Counted from the stretch's first letter, positions 44,914-58,857 are shown. The stretch is DNA of 64,000 nt from Pristionchus mayeri (GCA_036245805.1 BTRK01000004.1:27203541-27267540), one strand, 5' to 3'. Notes: generated from the sequence alone by a model not told the origin. Program-made: numbers and translations.

Positions 44914-46105
44914 TCATTCAGTAGCACTGGAGCTCAATGGCAACCATCCCCGACATCCACTTGCTTCACATTTACAACTCTTCCTTCCCTCTCCGCCCTC
45001 TCCTCCCTCCATGGCAGATTCACCGTAATCATAGCAAAGTTCACTCCCGGCAGGAATGTCCCTGCAACTCATCTATCTAATATCCTCAGCAACTAACACT
45101 TGTCTTATTTCATTCATTCAAATACTGCTCATACAAGTAACTGATGAATCGTCATTCAAGAGTCCATTTACCTGAGTGCGAATAATCCGACGATGGGAGC
45201 GATGGTTCCCACTCTCAGCACGACCACTCCCAGACAGGGATCACAACTGCAAGAGAGTGCCCTTCGACCTCCTCGAGAGAAGGAATCACCTGTGATTGCA
45301 GAATCTCCCGATGTTTCCCTTGCGAGACGGATCGATGAACCACGTGTGCAGAGTTGAATCTATCATAGCAATGACATACTTTCGATAATATTGATTCATA
45401 CCCTCATAATACAGTAGTTTTTCAAAGTACTGTTTTACAAGTATATATTCGAGAGTCTACTCACCAGCACAGTGTTCCTTAACTGTGAGAACGTAGTTGT
45501 GTTGACGAGACAGGCCTTCCTCTTCCCTGGACCATTGATCGATTAGTGGATGGAGGGGGTACGGTAATGTTCACTCACTTTCTCCTCTCTACTTCCTCCT
45601 TCGATACCATCTCTCCTGCATACTCGCACACGAATTCTCCCCTCTGGATCCTCTCCTTCAATTGATCATTCCTTCAGATCCCTCTATCCCTTCCCTCACC
45701 ACTGCGAATAATCCCATTCCCTTTCCCTCCGATGGTCTGATCTCCACTTTTCTCTTCACTCCCAATTGCACTCTTCTATTCCTGCATCCCATGGCCACAC
45801 ACGAACACGAATCATGGCATTCGAGGAGAGGAGCCGAGTCTGACTGAGTGCCCCTTATTCCCCATTCCCTTCCCCTTCCGTACCTCTCTTCCCTCCATCA
45901 ATCTCCCTCCCTCATTGTAGTTGTCCATCGACGATCGAATGCACGAACAGAAAGAGGCTGAGCAAGAGCAATATGGATCGATTCTCATGTCTACCGTACC
46001 TGCAGTGCATTCTCCATCACAGTCGCATCCTTCCATCGTACACTCGAGTAGATCAAAATCGATCGAATCACTCGCTACCGTATACGGAGTGTAGTCAAAC
46101 TCCAT
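44914..46105 (-). CDS. SETMAR/SUV39-type SET-domain histone lysine methyltransferase
   Basis: Eight in-phase exons: 46000-46105, 45884-45957, 45700-45843, 45579-45655, 45465-45526, 45290-45359, 45172-45246, 44914-45061; 251 aa, little more than the catalytic unit. The N-terminus (FDYTPYTV) resembles SETMAR. The pre-SET cysteine cluster follows (EGCDCDGECTA, SFCSCIR, LLECHDSCSC, GCRNRRVQ). The SET core has EGKGMGLFA, RGEFVCEYAGE, NIGRFCNHSCDP (catalytic/AdoMet-binding NHSC) and ELCYDYGE. The post-SET zinc motif is CKCEASGCRGWLPL. All metal- and cofactor-binding residues I can check are present, so it should be active, probably on H3K9 or H3K36; the substrate cannot be read from sequence. There is no chromodomain and no transposase fusion. 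Confidence 0.92.
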
Positions 46106-46398
46106 TTGAATTATATCCTAACTGTAATCTGTACTATCAGTTGAAGTCTCATCCAATGGATATTTCAGATACGTAATGGAATAAATACCTCCAGAAAGCA
46201 AACACCATTTCAGACATAATGTAATTTATTCATTGACAGTGTAATACTACATTTGATATGTACAGTGTTAAAAGTGAAGCAAATGTACAACATACCTTGG
46301 TTATGATCAATCATTACATCGTAATATTCTGATTAGTTTCTATCTCGTCTTTCCTCTACTCGTTTCCCTCTCCTCTGGTTCTTCATCTGATGATCCAA
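46106..46398. other. Spacer between SET gene and ced-2
   Basis: About 0.3 kb. It should contain the ced-2 3' UTR and the SET gene promoter. No other feature seen. Confidence 0.4.
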
Positions 46399-48507
46399 TC
46401 ACTTCCTTCCATTCTCCGTATCTGAATATTCCACCATGGCCCTCTCTTCTCCATTCCTTCCCTCACCTGCTCTTCTCTCTCTTCGGTATTCCTTCCTCTT
46501 CCTTGCAGAAGAAAAGGAGAGAAGATGGGAAGACCCCGATCTGGCTTCGGTCCTCAAAAGAAACTGAATGTACAATATACTCAAGAATATCAACCACTAA
46601 CCTTTCTAGTGAAATACTTATGAGGGTCCGTATAAATATCCTCAAGTATAACTTCCTATAAATAGTTATTCAGTATGAACATACATATTTTGAAACAGAG
46701 ATACAAGTTCGGGAAGAAATGAGTACCTCATCCTTCTCCTGCACAGTATCGTCCTCTCCATTCTCCATGGGAGCAACACCCTCTCCATACACTCTCAATG
46801 ATTATCATAAGAATTATGATAAGATAAATACAAATAATTGACTAATAAACGTCACTTTCGAATAACGGCAATATTAACAAACAGTTATAGAACTTTTTAC
46901 ACGACTGAGATGATTGCCTCTACCGATATTAAATCGTCGTTTGTAGTTAATTATTCACTACTTTAAACAGATCCCGCTTCAATTTAAGCAAAATAGCACA
47001 AAATGAGTCACCTCGGGCTAGTAGAGAACATTTGAAACATATTCAGAAACATAAATCCATAGCACCTCCCCCCCCCCCCTCTGAATAGACTGAACTGAAC
47101 CAACCTTCCTCTCGCCCAGCCAGTCTCCTTCACTTCCAGCACATATATCAAATCACGCTTCTGAATACTCTTTTATACTCCAAGATCTACATCGTTGTTA
47201 AGACTAATGCCAAATCATAGCTAATTGAAATTTAGATTAGAAGGATAGATATTAACCTTGACCGATATCCTCTCCTTATCAAATATATTGGGAGTGTAAC
47301 TGAAGGAGGCACGCGCCCAACACGGAAACGACCTCTGAGAGTACAACACATCATCTCAGGTGCTTACATATTGCCCAGATAATATTGAACAATTACGTAC
47401 CCTGTGGGTGGTCTTTTCCCATGGATTCATTGTATCCAAGTCTACATCGCATCTATCAGCCATCTCTCGTAATGGAACTCCCTTCGGAAGAGGCTCGTAC
47501 TCCGGCTAAAAGAGATCATTTGAAACATATTCAAAGATATGAATCTATATCTATTCTCTAGGTGAATTAGAAGGAAGTTAAGTAAAGAGAAGACGAATGA
47601 GAGGGGGAAGAAGTGACCAGGGGATGGTCTATTAATCACCTTCTGTCTCACCCTCTCTCAGATGTCAGTCTTCCTCCCCTCCCTTCCTCCTCTCTACTCT
47701 AACTTCTCCTCTCATTCCTCACAGTAAACAAGGACTCCCTCTTTGTTTCTCCTCCCTCACTCACCACTCCCACGTAGTCTGCAGGTACTCTCCCCACTCT
47801 TCCGATCGCATTCCGTGCCCGTAACCATCCTGGTTCTGCATAGAAAGTCTTAAAACGGGAATGGTGTCCCCTCTCACCATGCTCTCCCATCACTTCCAAT
47901 TCCTCTCCTTGGGCGAATGAGAGATCAGCATCGCTCTCACCCGTGAATCGCCACTTACCAATCATCTACAACAGATATCCTATCAATTGACGATGTCGAT
48001 CATTGTATACCTTAGTAACTTGCATGTTCCTATATGGTTGGGTGAGAGAACAGTTCTCCAATAGTCTCATCTTGTAGTAGTTGAGCATGGAAGGGATATC
48101 TTCGAAACATTGCGATCCAATCTGAGACTGCGATTCGAGGGGGGTGATCGTGATAGATAGAATACCTTGATGCACTTGTTCAGCTCGTCATCCACTGCCT
48201 GCTTGATCAGATAGTGTCGGACGGCCTTCGCATCTGCTTCGTTCACTAACTCCCTCACACTCAGTGAATACTCGCCCTCCCTGCTACTGTCTCGGAGCAG
48301 AAACGTCCCCACCTAAGGAAAATTAGTTGCTAAAAGTGCTAAAACAATACTGTGAATTACTTACAACTTTGAATAGTCATTTCCTTATACTAGATTTCTA
48401 CTGACCTCAATTAAAGGATCCAACAAAATCTTCGTAGCCTCTTCTCGGCTCATTTTGGCAAAGTAAAATGAGAACCACTCATAGGGATCAAACGATTTGT
48501 TGGTCAT
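46399..48507 (-). CDS. ced-2: CRK-family SH2-SH3-SH3 adaptor (CED-2)
   Basis: Twelve exons: 48406-48507, 48166-48312, 48011-48127, 47878-47965, 47765-47835, 47401-47505, 47257-47334, 47105-47160, 46727-46793, 46595-46655, 46467-46563, 46399-46441; about 343 aa. The N-terminus MTNKSFDPYEWFSFYF and SREEA lead into an SH2 domain (VGTFLLRDSSREGEYSLSV, FEDIPSMLNYYKMRLLE). SH3-1 is GKWRFTGESDADLSFAQGEE ... RVGRVPADYVGV. SH3-2 is WARASFSYTPNIFDKERISV, RDLIYVLEVKETGWARGR and, after an insert, SQIGVFPSSLLFF. CED-2 couples corpse receptors to CED-5/CED-12, which activate Rac CED-10 in engulfment and migration. SH3-2 is split by about 47 residues of acidic sequence (VAPMENGEDDTVQEKDE onward). Exons 9-12 were placed by phase, and the donor of exon 10 is weak, so the 3' end is less certain. 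Intron 4 (42 nt) is open and in frame. Confidence 0.9.
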
Positions 48508-50098
48508 TTCTGAAAGGAATATCAGTTAAATAACAACGTTATTATTGTTCAGGAATTTCTAGTTCAGTTTACAGAAGAAAAACGAAACCGGGTTCACGGC
48601 TCAACGAATAGAAGTCCTTGAAACCTTCTCGTAATAAGTACAAGAGTTAAATGTAACTCCAATAAGTATAATTACTAATCAAGATTTCAAAGAAACGTTA
48701 TTATTCCCACCGATTAATCGTCGATTTGTTTTTCCCGAAGACCGTCCGTAGAAGTTGTTCACCAGATGCTCAATGGATCATCACTCCCTGGAAAAAATCG
48801 GGAACATATTGCGCCTAATATAACTTTTTTGCGCATCAGAAAGCCCAGTAACTCTGATTCGCTATGCACTATTAAAATTTGAATACTATGGGATATGTGC
48901 GTTCCAGACAGGTGACAGAAATACACGGCACTTCAGGTGAATGAATCACAACTGTACAGGATGCAGTAAACATCTCGTTTGGTATTACTTAATGACTTGA
49001 TAGAACTCGGATGGAAAATATGTAACAGGCTATGGCGAGCAATGAAATTAACATAGAAAAGAGAAAACAAGCAATAACATTAATATTAAAAACAATTAAA
49101 TAAATAAAAAAGTTGCTCAAAGGTATGCGTGTACTGTAGATATTGAGTTGGCGAGCTGATTTGAGTCAGATTATTGATCCCATTGAATGATTTTTGTTTT
49201 CTTTAAACCTTTACAATACTATTAATTTGTAGAAACTCATTATTAAATGAATGAGTGTTCTTGATAAGCTAAAATATCTATATTTTTTGCTTTCACGTTA
49301 TTGTTGTTTTCTAGGTGTAAATTTGTGCTCCTATAAATGAGCCTAAGCAGGAGTGTGCTTCATTGTCTTGTCTCGTGACTTAAATGTATCCCCCCCCACC
49401 TTAGAATCCTCCAAATTTCGGATTTAAAAAAAATATGTTGAGAAACAACCATTCTCCAACCAAGAAAATTACTGTACTTCACGATCTCCTCTTTTTATTA
49501 CTGTAGGTTTCAATAATTGACATTTCTTGCACCGTTATTTTCGTCACATAGAATAATTCAAATTCCCTGTTAGAAACATTCTTATAATTATCCTCTTTTT
49601 CACTAGAAGACATTCATCATTGTTCATGGAAATGGAAAAAAATGAATAAAAAGTGACACAAAAAGGAGGAATTTTATGAGGAATATGGCTTTCGCTTGTC
49701 AACCTTGTGTTACATGAACATCTTCACAAGATGTCATTTAAATTAATGTTCGTATTTATCGCAGTATCGTCAAGAGAAAAAACGAATTGAATGCCGATGA
49801 GTTACTAGCATAATCTAAAATAGGCACTTTGAGCATGATAAACAATGCGACTAGATAGAGCGGTATCATCTAGAGTGACATCGAAGCCGTATGGGTAAGA
49901 GAATTTCATAGATTGGAGAAATCCCGTCAGTTTATGAACCAATGAGTGGCGATCGATAGATCGATAAGAGAATCCCGTTGAGTGCACAAATGTTGATCGA
50001 GGAATACAAGGATCTTCCTATGGGTACTGTAGCCAGAGTATCACAATATTGAAAGAGGTGGGGAGAAGCATGAGATACATTGTGATAACCTAGGTAGA
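48508..50098. other. AT-rich spacer between ced-2 and alpha2-delta gene
   Basis: About 1.6 kb with no supported exon, palindrome or RNA gene. The ced-2 promoter should lie at the left end and the 3' UTR of the alpha2-delta gene at the right end. Confidence 0.45.
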
Positions 50099-53000
50099 TT
50101 ACAACCAGCGTGATACGGTAAAGAGGAAGAGGAGGACTATCGATAATGATGAGACTCCGGAACATTTCATGTCCGACTCCGATTCCTGTAACATGGAGAT
50201 GAGAAGGAAAAGAGGATAAACGATATCACCCTCGATCTATTGGTGCATCTGTAGTAGCCTCCTGGTCGAACTGGATCTTGTCTCATGCACTGAAGAGTTG
50301 GGTCGATATTTGATCTCTCTCCTTTCCACTCACCCTCTCGTCGTCAGGTATCTGCCATCCCGCAGTCGTCGAATTTGCCTCCTCATCCCACGTAAAATTG
50401 ATCTGGAATGTACTCCTTCCTCCTCTCCTCCCTCCTCTCCTCCCTCCTCTCCTTCCTCCTCTCCTCCCTCCTCTCCCCTTCCTTCCCTTCGTCCCTCCTT
50501 CTCATCACTCACATCGCTGTTCTGCATGGGGCATGAATCAGTGTAGCAATTGGCAGATCCCTTGTCTTGATTGATCCACACCATAATCAGATTGGTGTTC
50601 TCCACAAATGCAGCTTGCATGTTCCTGTAATGTCCTTCTCTCTTCCCCTCCTTCTCTTCCTCCCTCTCCTCATCATCTCTACTCACACTGAGCACTTGGA
50701 GGAACCGCAGGGTCGTTCACTCTTGAAGTTGTCCACTAGCCACACTTCATTCGCAGATCGAGGAGCTTTCCGATTGGCGAAGTAGAAGTTGGAGGACTGA
50801 AGAAGAAGAGAGAAGGAGAGATGGAGAGGAGGGAACTCACTTTAGTGCACGAGAAGGACTCGCGAATGTCGTGGAAGGAGGAAGTGTAGGCTGGAATGGA
50901 GGGATTCCATTGGGGGATGAATGGTTGCTTACTCTCAACGGGTTGAATCAGATTGTGGACTAATCCGAATGCAGTAAATGCCTCGAATTGCTTGAGGAGA
51001 CGAAGAACTGTCGAGAGCACCAATTTGACGATCGACCGAATCCACGACTGAAAAGGAGGTGGATGGATCTCCCTCTCTCTCAATTCACCTCTGCTCTACT
51101 CGCCATACTCGCAGCTGGTTTCTTCTTATAGCAGATGCCCTGGTGGTCGAGGTACTTGTACCTGCAATCCCCCTTCTTCCCTCCCTTCTCCCCCTCCCTT
51201 CTTTCACATCCCTTCTCTATCCACTGTACTCACTTGATGTAGTACTTCTTCTCCACGAGTAATTCCATTGCTCTCTGCGATACTCGATTGATCTTCCCGA
51301 ACCATTTACCGAGATGAGCATCACCATCCTGCAAATCATCCATTTGTCGAGAAGGAATAGGGAATGGATCCAGGTTATTGCCATGCACTCAATTCCCACT
51401 CACTTTCGTGTAGAATTTGGCGTAGTTGGTGACGTGGAGTTGATTGGAGAAGAAGACGTAGCCATGCTCGTCCAAGAGAACACACCACTTAGTCTCGTTC
51501 TGATGACGGGACAGATCAACAGAGAGGGGGAGAGATACTCACTGAAATGGGACATCCATGCTTGGAGAGAATCTTCACTAGTGCATCGTATCCCAATTCC
51601 ATTCCCGATACTCCGAGAGTCGCCGTGCCCAATTTGATGGACTGCAGATGGAAGATAGTCTATTGAGAAGAGGAAGGGACTGACTCGATAGGCAGAGTAG
51701 AGCATGGTGGCGTTCTCTCTCAATCCGAAGGGACTCGTCGTTTCCTCCTTGTACCAGATCTTAGCTGCAAATGGAGAGGGGAGTGGAGTGGAGGGAGAGG
51801 GAGTCACTCACACATGTAGTTGATGTCGAATACGATGACTCCGTCGTTCCTGATGGCTCTCCGATAGTATTTATCGTCCACTGACTTCCGATTCGTCTCC
51901 GCGATGAAGTGCTCGTATTTGCTGAAAGGAGTAGGGTATGATCTAGATCTCCTCGGGAAGGGAAGAGAGAGAAAAATCTACTCTTGGAATGTCTCCGTGG
52001 TCGATGCATACTGCATGAAGTCGATGGTGATGTCACTGTACGAGAAGTTCTGAAAGGGAAGATGATCAAGATGAGTCTGATTGAGTGAGAGATCCCACCT
52101 TGAGAGTCACATTGTGGAATCTGATCATTCCACTGGGGGAAGTGAAGTAGACGACGTGAGCCTCGTGACTGACATTGATACAATTACATTTGAAGGCTGA
52201 AAATGAAGTATCTCACTGTTGCATTTTATCCTCGTTCGAAGTCCATTTCCCACGGAGAGGAGCAGTTGACTTCATGTCGAAGAGGAGTCTGAAGGGGGTC
52301 GATTCCCTCCCATCCCTCCTCCTCTCTCACCTCTCGACCAGTTTCTTCCTCGGTTGACATCTACCTGGCAGTTTCTTCCTATCGTGCATCTGTTGAGCGT
52401 ACGTCTAAATGAGCTCGAATGGTGTACGAAGGGAGGGAATGGAGTACCCTGAATGCTTCTTCCTTCGTGTCTGCCGTGGTGTCATTGAGGATGCAGTATC
52501 TCCTGAATGCTTCCTTCCTTCGACTCTCTCTCCCTTCAGCTGCTCACCAGTGTGGATGGATTCTCCAAGTGTGCGATGGTTCTGCGAACCACGACATGTC
52601 GATGCTGTCGTATGCGAATTCAGCCTTCTGTCGGATGCGATAGTTGTCCCCTCCAGAGATGGCCAGGCCGAGACTGAGAAAGCATCGATCACTCCCTCCC
52701 CTCTCCCCCCCCCTCACTCACACGAAGTCTTTGTTCGGCCCCACACACTCGGTGTAGTACTCGTTCGACTGAGGATACACACGATCCTGCAAGGGGGAGA
52801 ACTGTCAACTCAATCCAGGCAATCGATCTCACGAGGGAATCGGAAGCGAATAGCATCTTGATCTGCTTCGGTTCAGTGTTGTCACACTTGAGGACCAATT
52901 TTCGGACCTGGAAAGATTATCGATTGGAGAGAAGAAAGAAGAAGGGAAGGGGAAGGGAACGATGGAAAGCCCCGGAAGCAAGGGGATTGAAACCGATTAG

Positions 53001-56000
53001 AAATATGTTATGCAACACAAAAGAGTCGTTAGCCAAGCAAAGATTGCGAAGGAAAGCGAGAAGATAGGGAGGAAAGACAGTGATGCGTGGTGTCCATTCT
53101 GCGTGCAGTGAGTGCATCCAGATAGGGCGACGATCCCCAAGGAAAGTACGGTATCACAACGGGGAGAAGTGTTAGCCCCGTTCGATCGATCCATACGACG
53201 AGGGTACAGTATCCAGCGACACAAACTCTGTTTCGAAGTCGTCTCGAGCACTGTAGACGATCCTCGTTTTTGTAACACATGAAGTTGTCATGATCCGATA
53301 CAACCTGGAGGAGTGATCTTTGATCTTTGTGCACCCAATCGAAAGAAGCGACTGGCAAGAAGTTAGAGCGAAAGAAGATAGTAAGTGGCGGGGCAGCGAA
53401 AGTGTTAGAAGAGTGAGAGAGGGAAGGGAACCGTCAAACTCACGCCTGTGGCCTTTACGAATGTTTCCCAGTTCAGAAAGATTGATCATTAGAGAAGGGA
53501 AAGGGATCTCCTTGTTAGAGAGGGGAGATCGAGGACAGTTGTAGTAGATATGTAGCACACTCGGTGCACCAGATTAACTCAGTGATCACACAACTCCATT
53601 CCAGAGGCACTTTTAAACTAAATATTTTCGTTAGCAACGATTTCACTGCAACTTAGACTTCATGAAAATACGATTCCTGAATCCCCGTCGATCTCTCATC
53701 CCCCTCTCTCTCCCCTACTTCATCTCCCTCTCACCTGGCTGTCCTCAGGCACTTCCAACTCCAGAATGTCCATGTTGTTGTAGTTAGGCTTGTGCGTCCT
53801 CGTCTTGTCCTGTCTCTCTTCCTGTGAGGAGACTGCTCAGTCGAGTAGACAGGAACATCCATCTCACCATGGCTCTCAATTGGGGATGGAACATGACGAA
53901 TCCGTTTCGATCGAGCATGAAGTAGTACGAACGACCTCCGATCTACAATCCTCCTCATCTCCATCTCCTCCCCCTCCCTCCCTTACCATCATGGGTGCAG
54001 CAAGTTGTGAGATCTCCGTCAGAGGGATGTTCACTGCAGCAACTCCCATGAAAGTGTCGTTGACTGATACTGGATAGGAGACAGTCGACACGAACATCCG
54101 AGATCGAGCCTCTTGACGACGGATGTGAATCTTCTGTAGAAGTACACCATTGTGAAATGGAAATGCAAGGAGTTGGTCTGACCTTCTTCGAAGCGATTTT
54201 GTTCATCTGTGCGTAAGTCTTATTGGGAGACTTGTCGTTCTCCTCCAGCACGAGAGCGCGAGGAGAGAACTGAAAGAGAGAGAGATGGATGAAGTGGATG
54301 GGGGCATCTCACGAGTCTCTCTCTGTACACTCCACTCCACATCGCATCATTGATGGTGGCAGTGGCGGCGTCTTTCCCCACTGGACGAGACATCACTCGG
54401 ATGTATTGCTGAAGATGAAGAGAATGGAATGCAGGCAGGCGACTGATTCACCTGCACTTTCTCCTCGACATCTGCCATATTCGCGATGTGCACCATGTAT
54501 CCCGCGTTGTTGCACGCCATCCATTCAACCTCCAAGCACCCATCTTCCCTTCCATTTACTGAGACAGGTTACCTGATCGAAGTCGATTGCTTCCTCCCCG
54601 ATGAGGAAAGAGAAGAATCGAACCTGAAGAGGGAATTGATCATCTCCCCTTCCCCTCTCTCCTTCCACTCACTTTCTTCTCCTTGTTGTACTTCTCGAAT
54701 ACTTTCTCATATCTCTGGGGAGCTCCATCAGTAATCAGCATGATTACATTCTCACACGCTGGATTCGCAGGGGCTTTCGTCGCGTTCTCAATCTGAATGG
54801 GCTCAATTCCTTTTCCTTCCTTCTCTCCAGATTCTTCCTCTCGAGGGAAGAATCCGCTACTTGCATCACACACTACGATGTGTGCTGTAGAAGAGAGATA
54901 GAGGGACGATGGTGCACGAGAGAGGGAAGGAGTACGGTACGACGAGGATTAGGAAGCGTCGACGAGGACGACGATTAGCACGACACTCGTGGTGCAATGG
55001 AGAGTGCGAGGTGACTCCACTCCGTACAACTCACCATCTCCTCGTAGTTCTTAGGCACGACCATGATGTGTTCGGAGAGATAGACTAGCTTCGTGTCTGT
55101 CGAATTATGAGGACGCAGTTCTTGAGCCTCCCTCGTAGTCCAATTGACAGGAGGAAGCTAGAGCAAGGAGAGAACCAGTAAGCAAAGCGGAGAGAATCAT
55201 CTACCCAGCATTATCCATCTCTTGAAGAGATCGGAATGGAGAGATCATTCTAATCAGAAGCATCGTGAGCAAAGCGTTATCTCGGCTAAGGAGTACGGGG
55301 GAGAGGACTACCCCCCCCCCCCCCCCAGCCAACCCGTTGCAAATATTGGCAAAGCAGAAGCAGCGAATTAGAGTAAGCAACATAGAGTGAGTACAGAGAT
55401 GAGAATGGATTGGATGTGAACCGAGGGACGGAGGGAGAGGAGAAGACAAGGGAGAGACGAGCCAGGCACATTGATTGATGCTATCCATGGAAGGATTCGA
55501 ATGGTGGAGGACTCACTTGCAGCAATTGAGCGAAGGCCTCTCTCAGTGCAATCTCGTACTCTGCCTTCCCCTCGGAAGTGGCGAAGTCCAATCTCTCTCT
55601 GGAAGGAAAACATGCCACCCCATGATCATCACCGATAGAAAGAAAGAAGAAAGAGGAAAGGAGGAGAGGATGGGCTACCTCAGATCTTTTTTATTCCTCA
55701 TCGTCGCTTGCAGCAATCCGGAAGTTCCATTGCAGTTGTCGAGGAATTTGACCTCTTTCGAAAACTGAAACGAGGAGTGAAATCAGCATAGGGATCTCAA
55801 CAATTCTGAAGGAGGAACCATAGTCAACCTTATCACAGAACATCCCCCTAATTATAGAACTGATATGGAAGGAATGAGTCTCCTATGTGCATAAGTTCTC
55901 TCAGTGCTCACAGTCATCATGTTGAAGTAGTCGTTGTGGGAGAGGGTCTCCAGAATGGCTTCCGTCGTCTGCTTCGCTATCTCGAATCGCTGTCCCAACA

Positions 56001-58044
56001 TCGAGCCAGACATGTCTGAGAGATGAGTTACCATCCTTATCCTTCCTTCTCCATCCCTTACATTTTAATGATTTGCTAAAAAGTGGTGAACTCACCCAGC
56101 ATGATGATAACATTCTTCGAGCAAGTGGCACTGTTGATGTACCACTCAGTGTTCCTGCAATTACCCTAATTCTCCGTGGTTCTTCAGTTATTTATCTTAC
56201 CGGCAGTCGAATAGATCCAGTTTGGCCTCTTCGTTCTCCCAATACCAAGTGGTAGCAGGGAAGAAGCGCATGAATCCACTCTCGGAACAAAAGAGTTGGA
56301 ATCCTAGATCACTCGTTTCATCTCTCTTCGATCGATAGAAGACGTCGATGTTAGACCAATCGACCTTCTGCAGCAATTTGTAGTCTGAAAAGAAAAATAT
56401 TTCATTCGAGATTCATTATATACCACACTTATTTTGTACATAATCCCATCGCCCTCTATTTATATTATTTGTTCAAAAATAATATTCTGATAACAGTTGG
56501 CAGTAGTACCTCTGTCGTAGAGAGGAGTGGGGACGTGCACTGCTGAAGCGATGTTTGACGTGTTCAACTGGTAGAAATTAGCATTGACTGTCCACTCGAA
56601 GTGTCTGAATCATGTGGTGTGAATAGAAGAACAAGGAAGGAAGGTGTGCATCAGTGTACACGTGAGATCTCCTCACCTGGTCTCGTTGATGTCGTTCTTC
56701 TCTCCCAGATGGTTGTGAGGGTAGATCACTGTCGCGTCACTTCCCTTCAAACTCTCTCCCTCCTCCTCCTCCCCCTCTCTCTCCCTCCTCCTCCCCCTTT
56801 CTCACCTTCTTCGCACTCATATATCGTATGAAGTGTTGCGAGTTCTTATTGTTCACATGCTCGTCTTGGAGATCCGTGACATTCCTCGATTCCAACGATT
56901 GCTTCGCTTGCTAAAAATATAAGTTATCTTAATTTGTGTGATTCCCTAGTCCGTCGACTTCTAATTGAGACTGGCAGCACAGTCTCTGATTGCTTCTCTT
57001 CTTTCTCTCAGTGGAAGGAGACGTACGAATGCGTATTTGGCCCTCCTATCGAGGTATTCCTGGATAATCCTCGTGCTCTCCTTCAATTCCTTCCTCGGAT
57101 CGTACTGCTCAGGCATCATGTATGGCTCGTACATCTGAATGAACTCCCTCTGACTACAATATCACTTCCTTCCCCTTCCCCTCATTGTAGATGCATTCTT
57201 GGACTAGAAGGGAGAGAATGGATGACGACCACTCATCAATGGCAATGCGGTGATTGTCTCGTCCCTCTCCAATATCCCTCCTTCTCTTCCCACTCGAGTA
57301 GGTAAGCATACACGCAACAGTGAGAAGAGAGATGCACTTCTCCTACCAGACACCCCCCTCCCATCTACTCCCCCCCTACTCGCACGATGTGATTACAGAT
57401 GATTCTGCTGGAGACATCCATTTTACGGACAGAAGGGAAGAAATAGCATACTAGTCTACCTCTGAGTATTGGAGTCCTACTCTCCCACCCCCTTCCCCCC
57501 CCCCCTTCAGACTTCCCATCTCGATACACCTGCCAACTGGCCATCCATAAACTGCAGTGAAGTGAGAAAGGGAAGCCTCTCAGACTCCTTCCCCTACTAG
57601 GATTGGCAGGTGGATAACAATGATACTGACTCTGGGTATTTCCTTGGCGAAAGTGATGCTCTCGAATAGTTCGACCATCTTCTCAGAGAGCACTGAGGCA
57701 CACATGGTAATGCTGAAATGAGATGTATATCATATTCAATTTCGCGGCATATCAATCAATTCGTGATTTTATGGTCTAATATCATGAATTCTAATTCAAT
57801 GACATCAAAGGCTCGAGATTCTTTTTCTTCTTTAGAGCGTCAATGCGGTTTATTACATATGGAGGAGGAAAGAAGATGAAAAATGGAGGGAAATGAAAGA
57901 AGAAGAGGATCTATACGATGAATTAGAGAGGGCCGTGATCTTCTCCATTGGCATTTCCACTTGTTGCTCGCCATGCTCGCATATTTACAATTAGGTGAAC
58001 TCACTTATTGAGATTGAGTTGATGGGTAGCCTGTGGAAGGAGTA
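50099..58044 (-). CDS. Voltage-gated calcium channel alpha2-delta subunit
   Basis: A large gene of about 30 exons; the first coding exon with the signal peptide was not found. Order from the N-terminus: helical VWA_N region ([68 protein letters not shown]); VWA domain with [12 protein letters not shown] (exon 55912-56015), [22 protein letters not shown] and [11 protein letters not shown]; Cache domain ([36 protein letters not shown]); a second Cache-like region ([24 protein letters not shown]); a cysteine-rich delta part; and a hydrophobic end ([18 protein letters not shown]) like a GPI-anchor signal. The family raises Cav channel surface density at synapses. The VWA domain has an extra ~75-residue segment ([12 protein letters not shown] to [10 protein letters not shown]) between REAFAQLLQ and the ITDG strand. 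One junction near 55020 uses a weak donor. I cannot choose between the unc-36 and tag-180 lineages. Confidence 0.9.
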
Positions 58045-58857
58045 AGAGTAGGATGATGGGAGACCATGATGATCTACCCATCCTCACTACGATGAGATCT
58101 ATTCGAAGACTGAAAGAGGAATCTGATGAAGGTAAAGAGAAGAATGGGGGGAAGAGAACGACGACAGAAATGGGAGGAAAGAGAAGAGAGATAAGTCATC
58201 GACAATCCATTAGTACTTCTTCTCCTTCTGGTCTCTCGAATATGAAGAGAGAATAGAAGAAGAAGAGAGAGCGAAGGAAGAAGAGGAGCAAGGTGGAAAT
58301 CTCCCTCTCCCTGAGAGAGAGAGAGTCTATCTCTCGCTCCTCTCTCTCCTTCTCTTCTCATCTTTTACTACGGGAATCGATGCAGGCTTCTTTCCTCTCT
58401 CTCATTTCTCTCACTGCTGTCCGTAGAGAGAGAGGGAGAGGGGGGGGGAGGTTCAACTGCAAGCCCCGCTGACAAAATGAGTCCGAATATTCTTCCTTTC
58501 CGAGTGACTACAATTGATTGCCATGTGAAATCAACTTTGTCTTCCGTTTCTGCACGGAGTGATTACTGTGTTAGTGTAGTCGTGCGAATGAGAAGTAGAA
58601 TGTGCGCACACTTTATCACATTAAGATAATTACAAGACCCGTTGAATAAGATAATGCGAGATGCTCAATTCGTCCTTTCCTCCTTCTGTTCGTTTTTCTC
58701 TTCTTTTCGTATTGCTGGATCGACATACGAAGAGAGGGCCGAACAGGCCTTCGCCACTCCCTCAAACACACTTATTTATTTACAAACTTAAATTATATTC
58801 GATTACATTTCGTAATCATTCGAAATGAAAGAGGTACTTAAAAAAATCAATCCTCAC
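58045..58857. other. Region between alpha2-delta exon and CDPF1-like exon
   Basis: Probably contains the unplaced first exon and promoter of the alpha2-delta gene and the end of the CDPF1-like gene. Candidate hydrophobic frames near 58080-58290 could be a signal peptide, but none gives a start codon, donor and phase together. Confidence 0.4.

Noticed and set aside
46399..46563. Alternative C-terminus FLLRTEARSGSS for ced-2
   Set aside because: That frame is open but loses the SH3 end SQIGVFPSSLL. The donor giving the SH3 frame was preferred, though it is weak.
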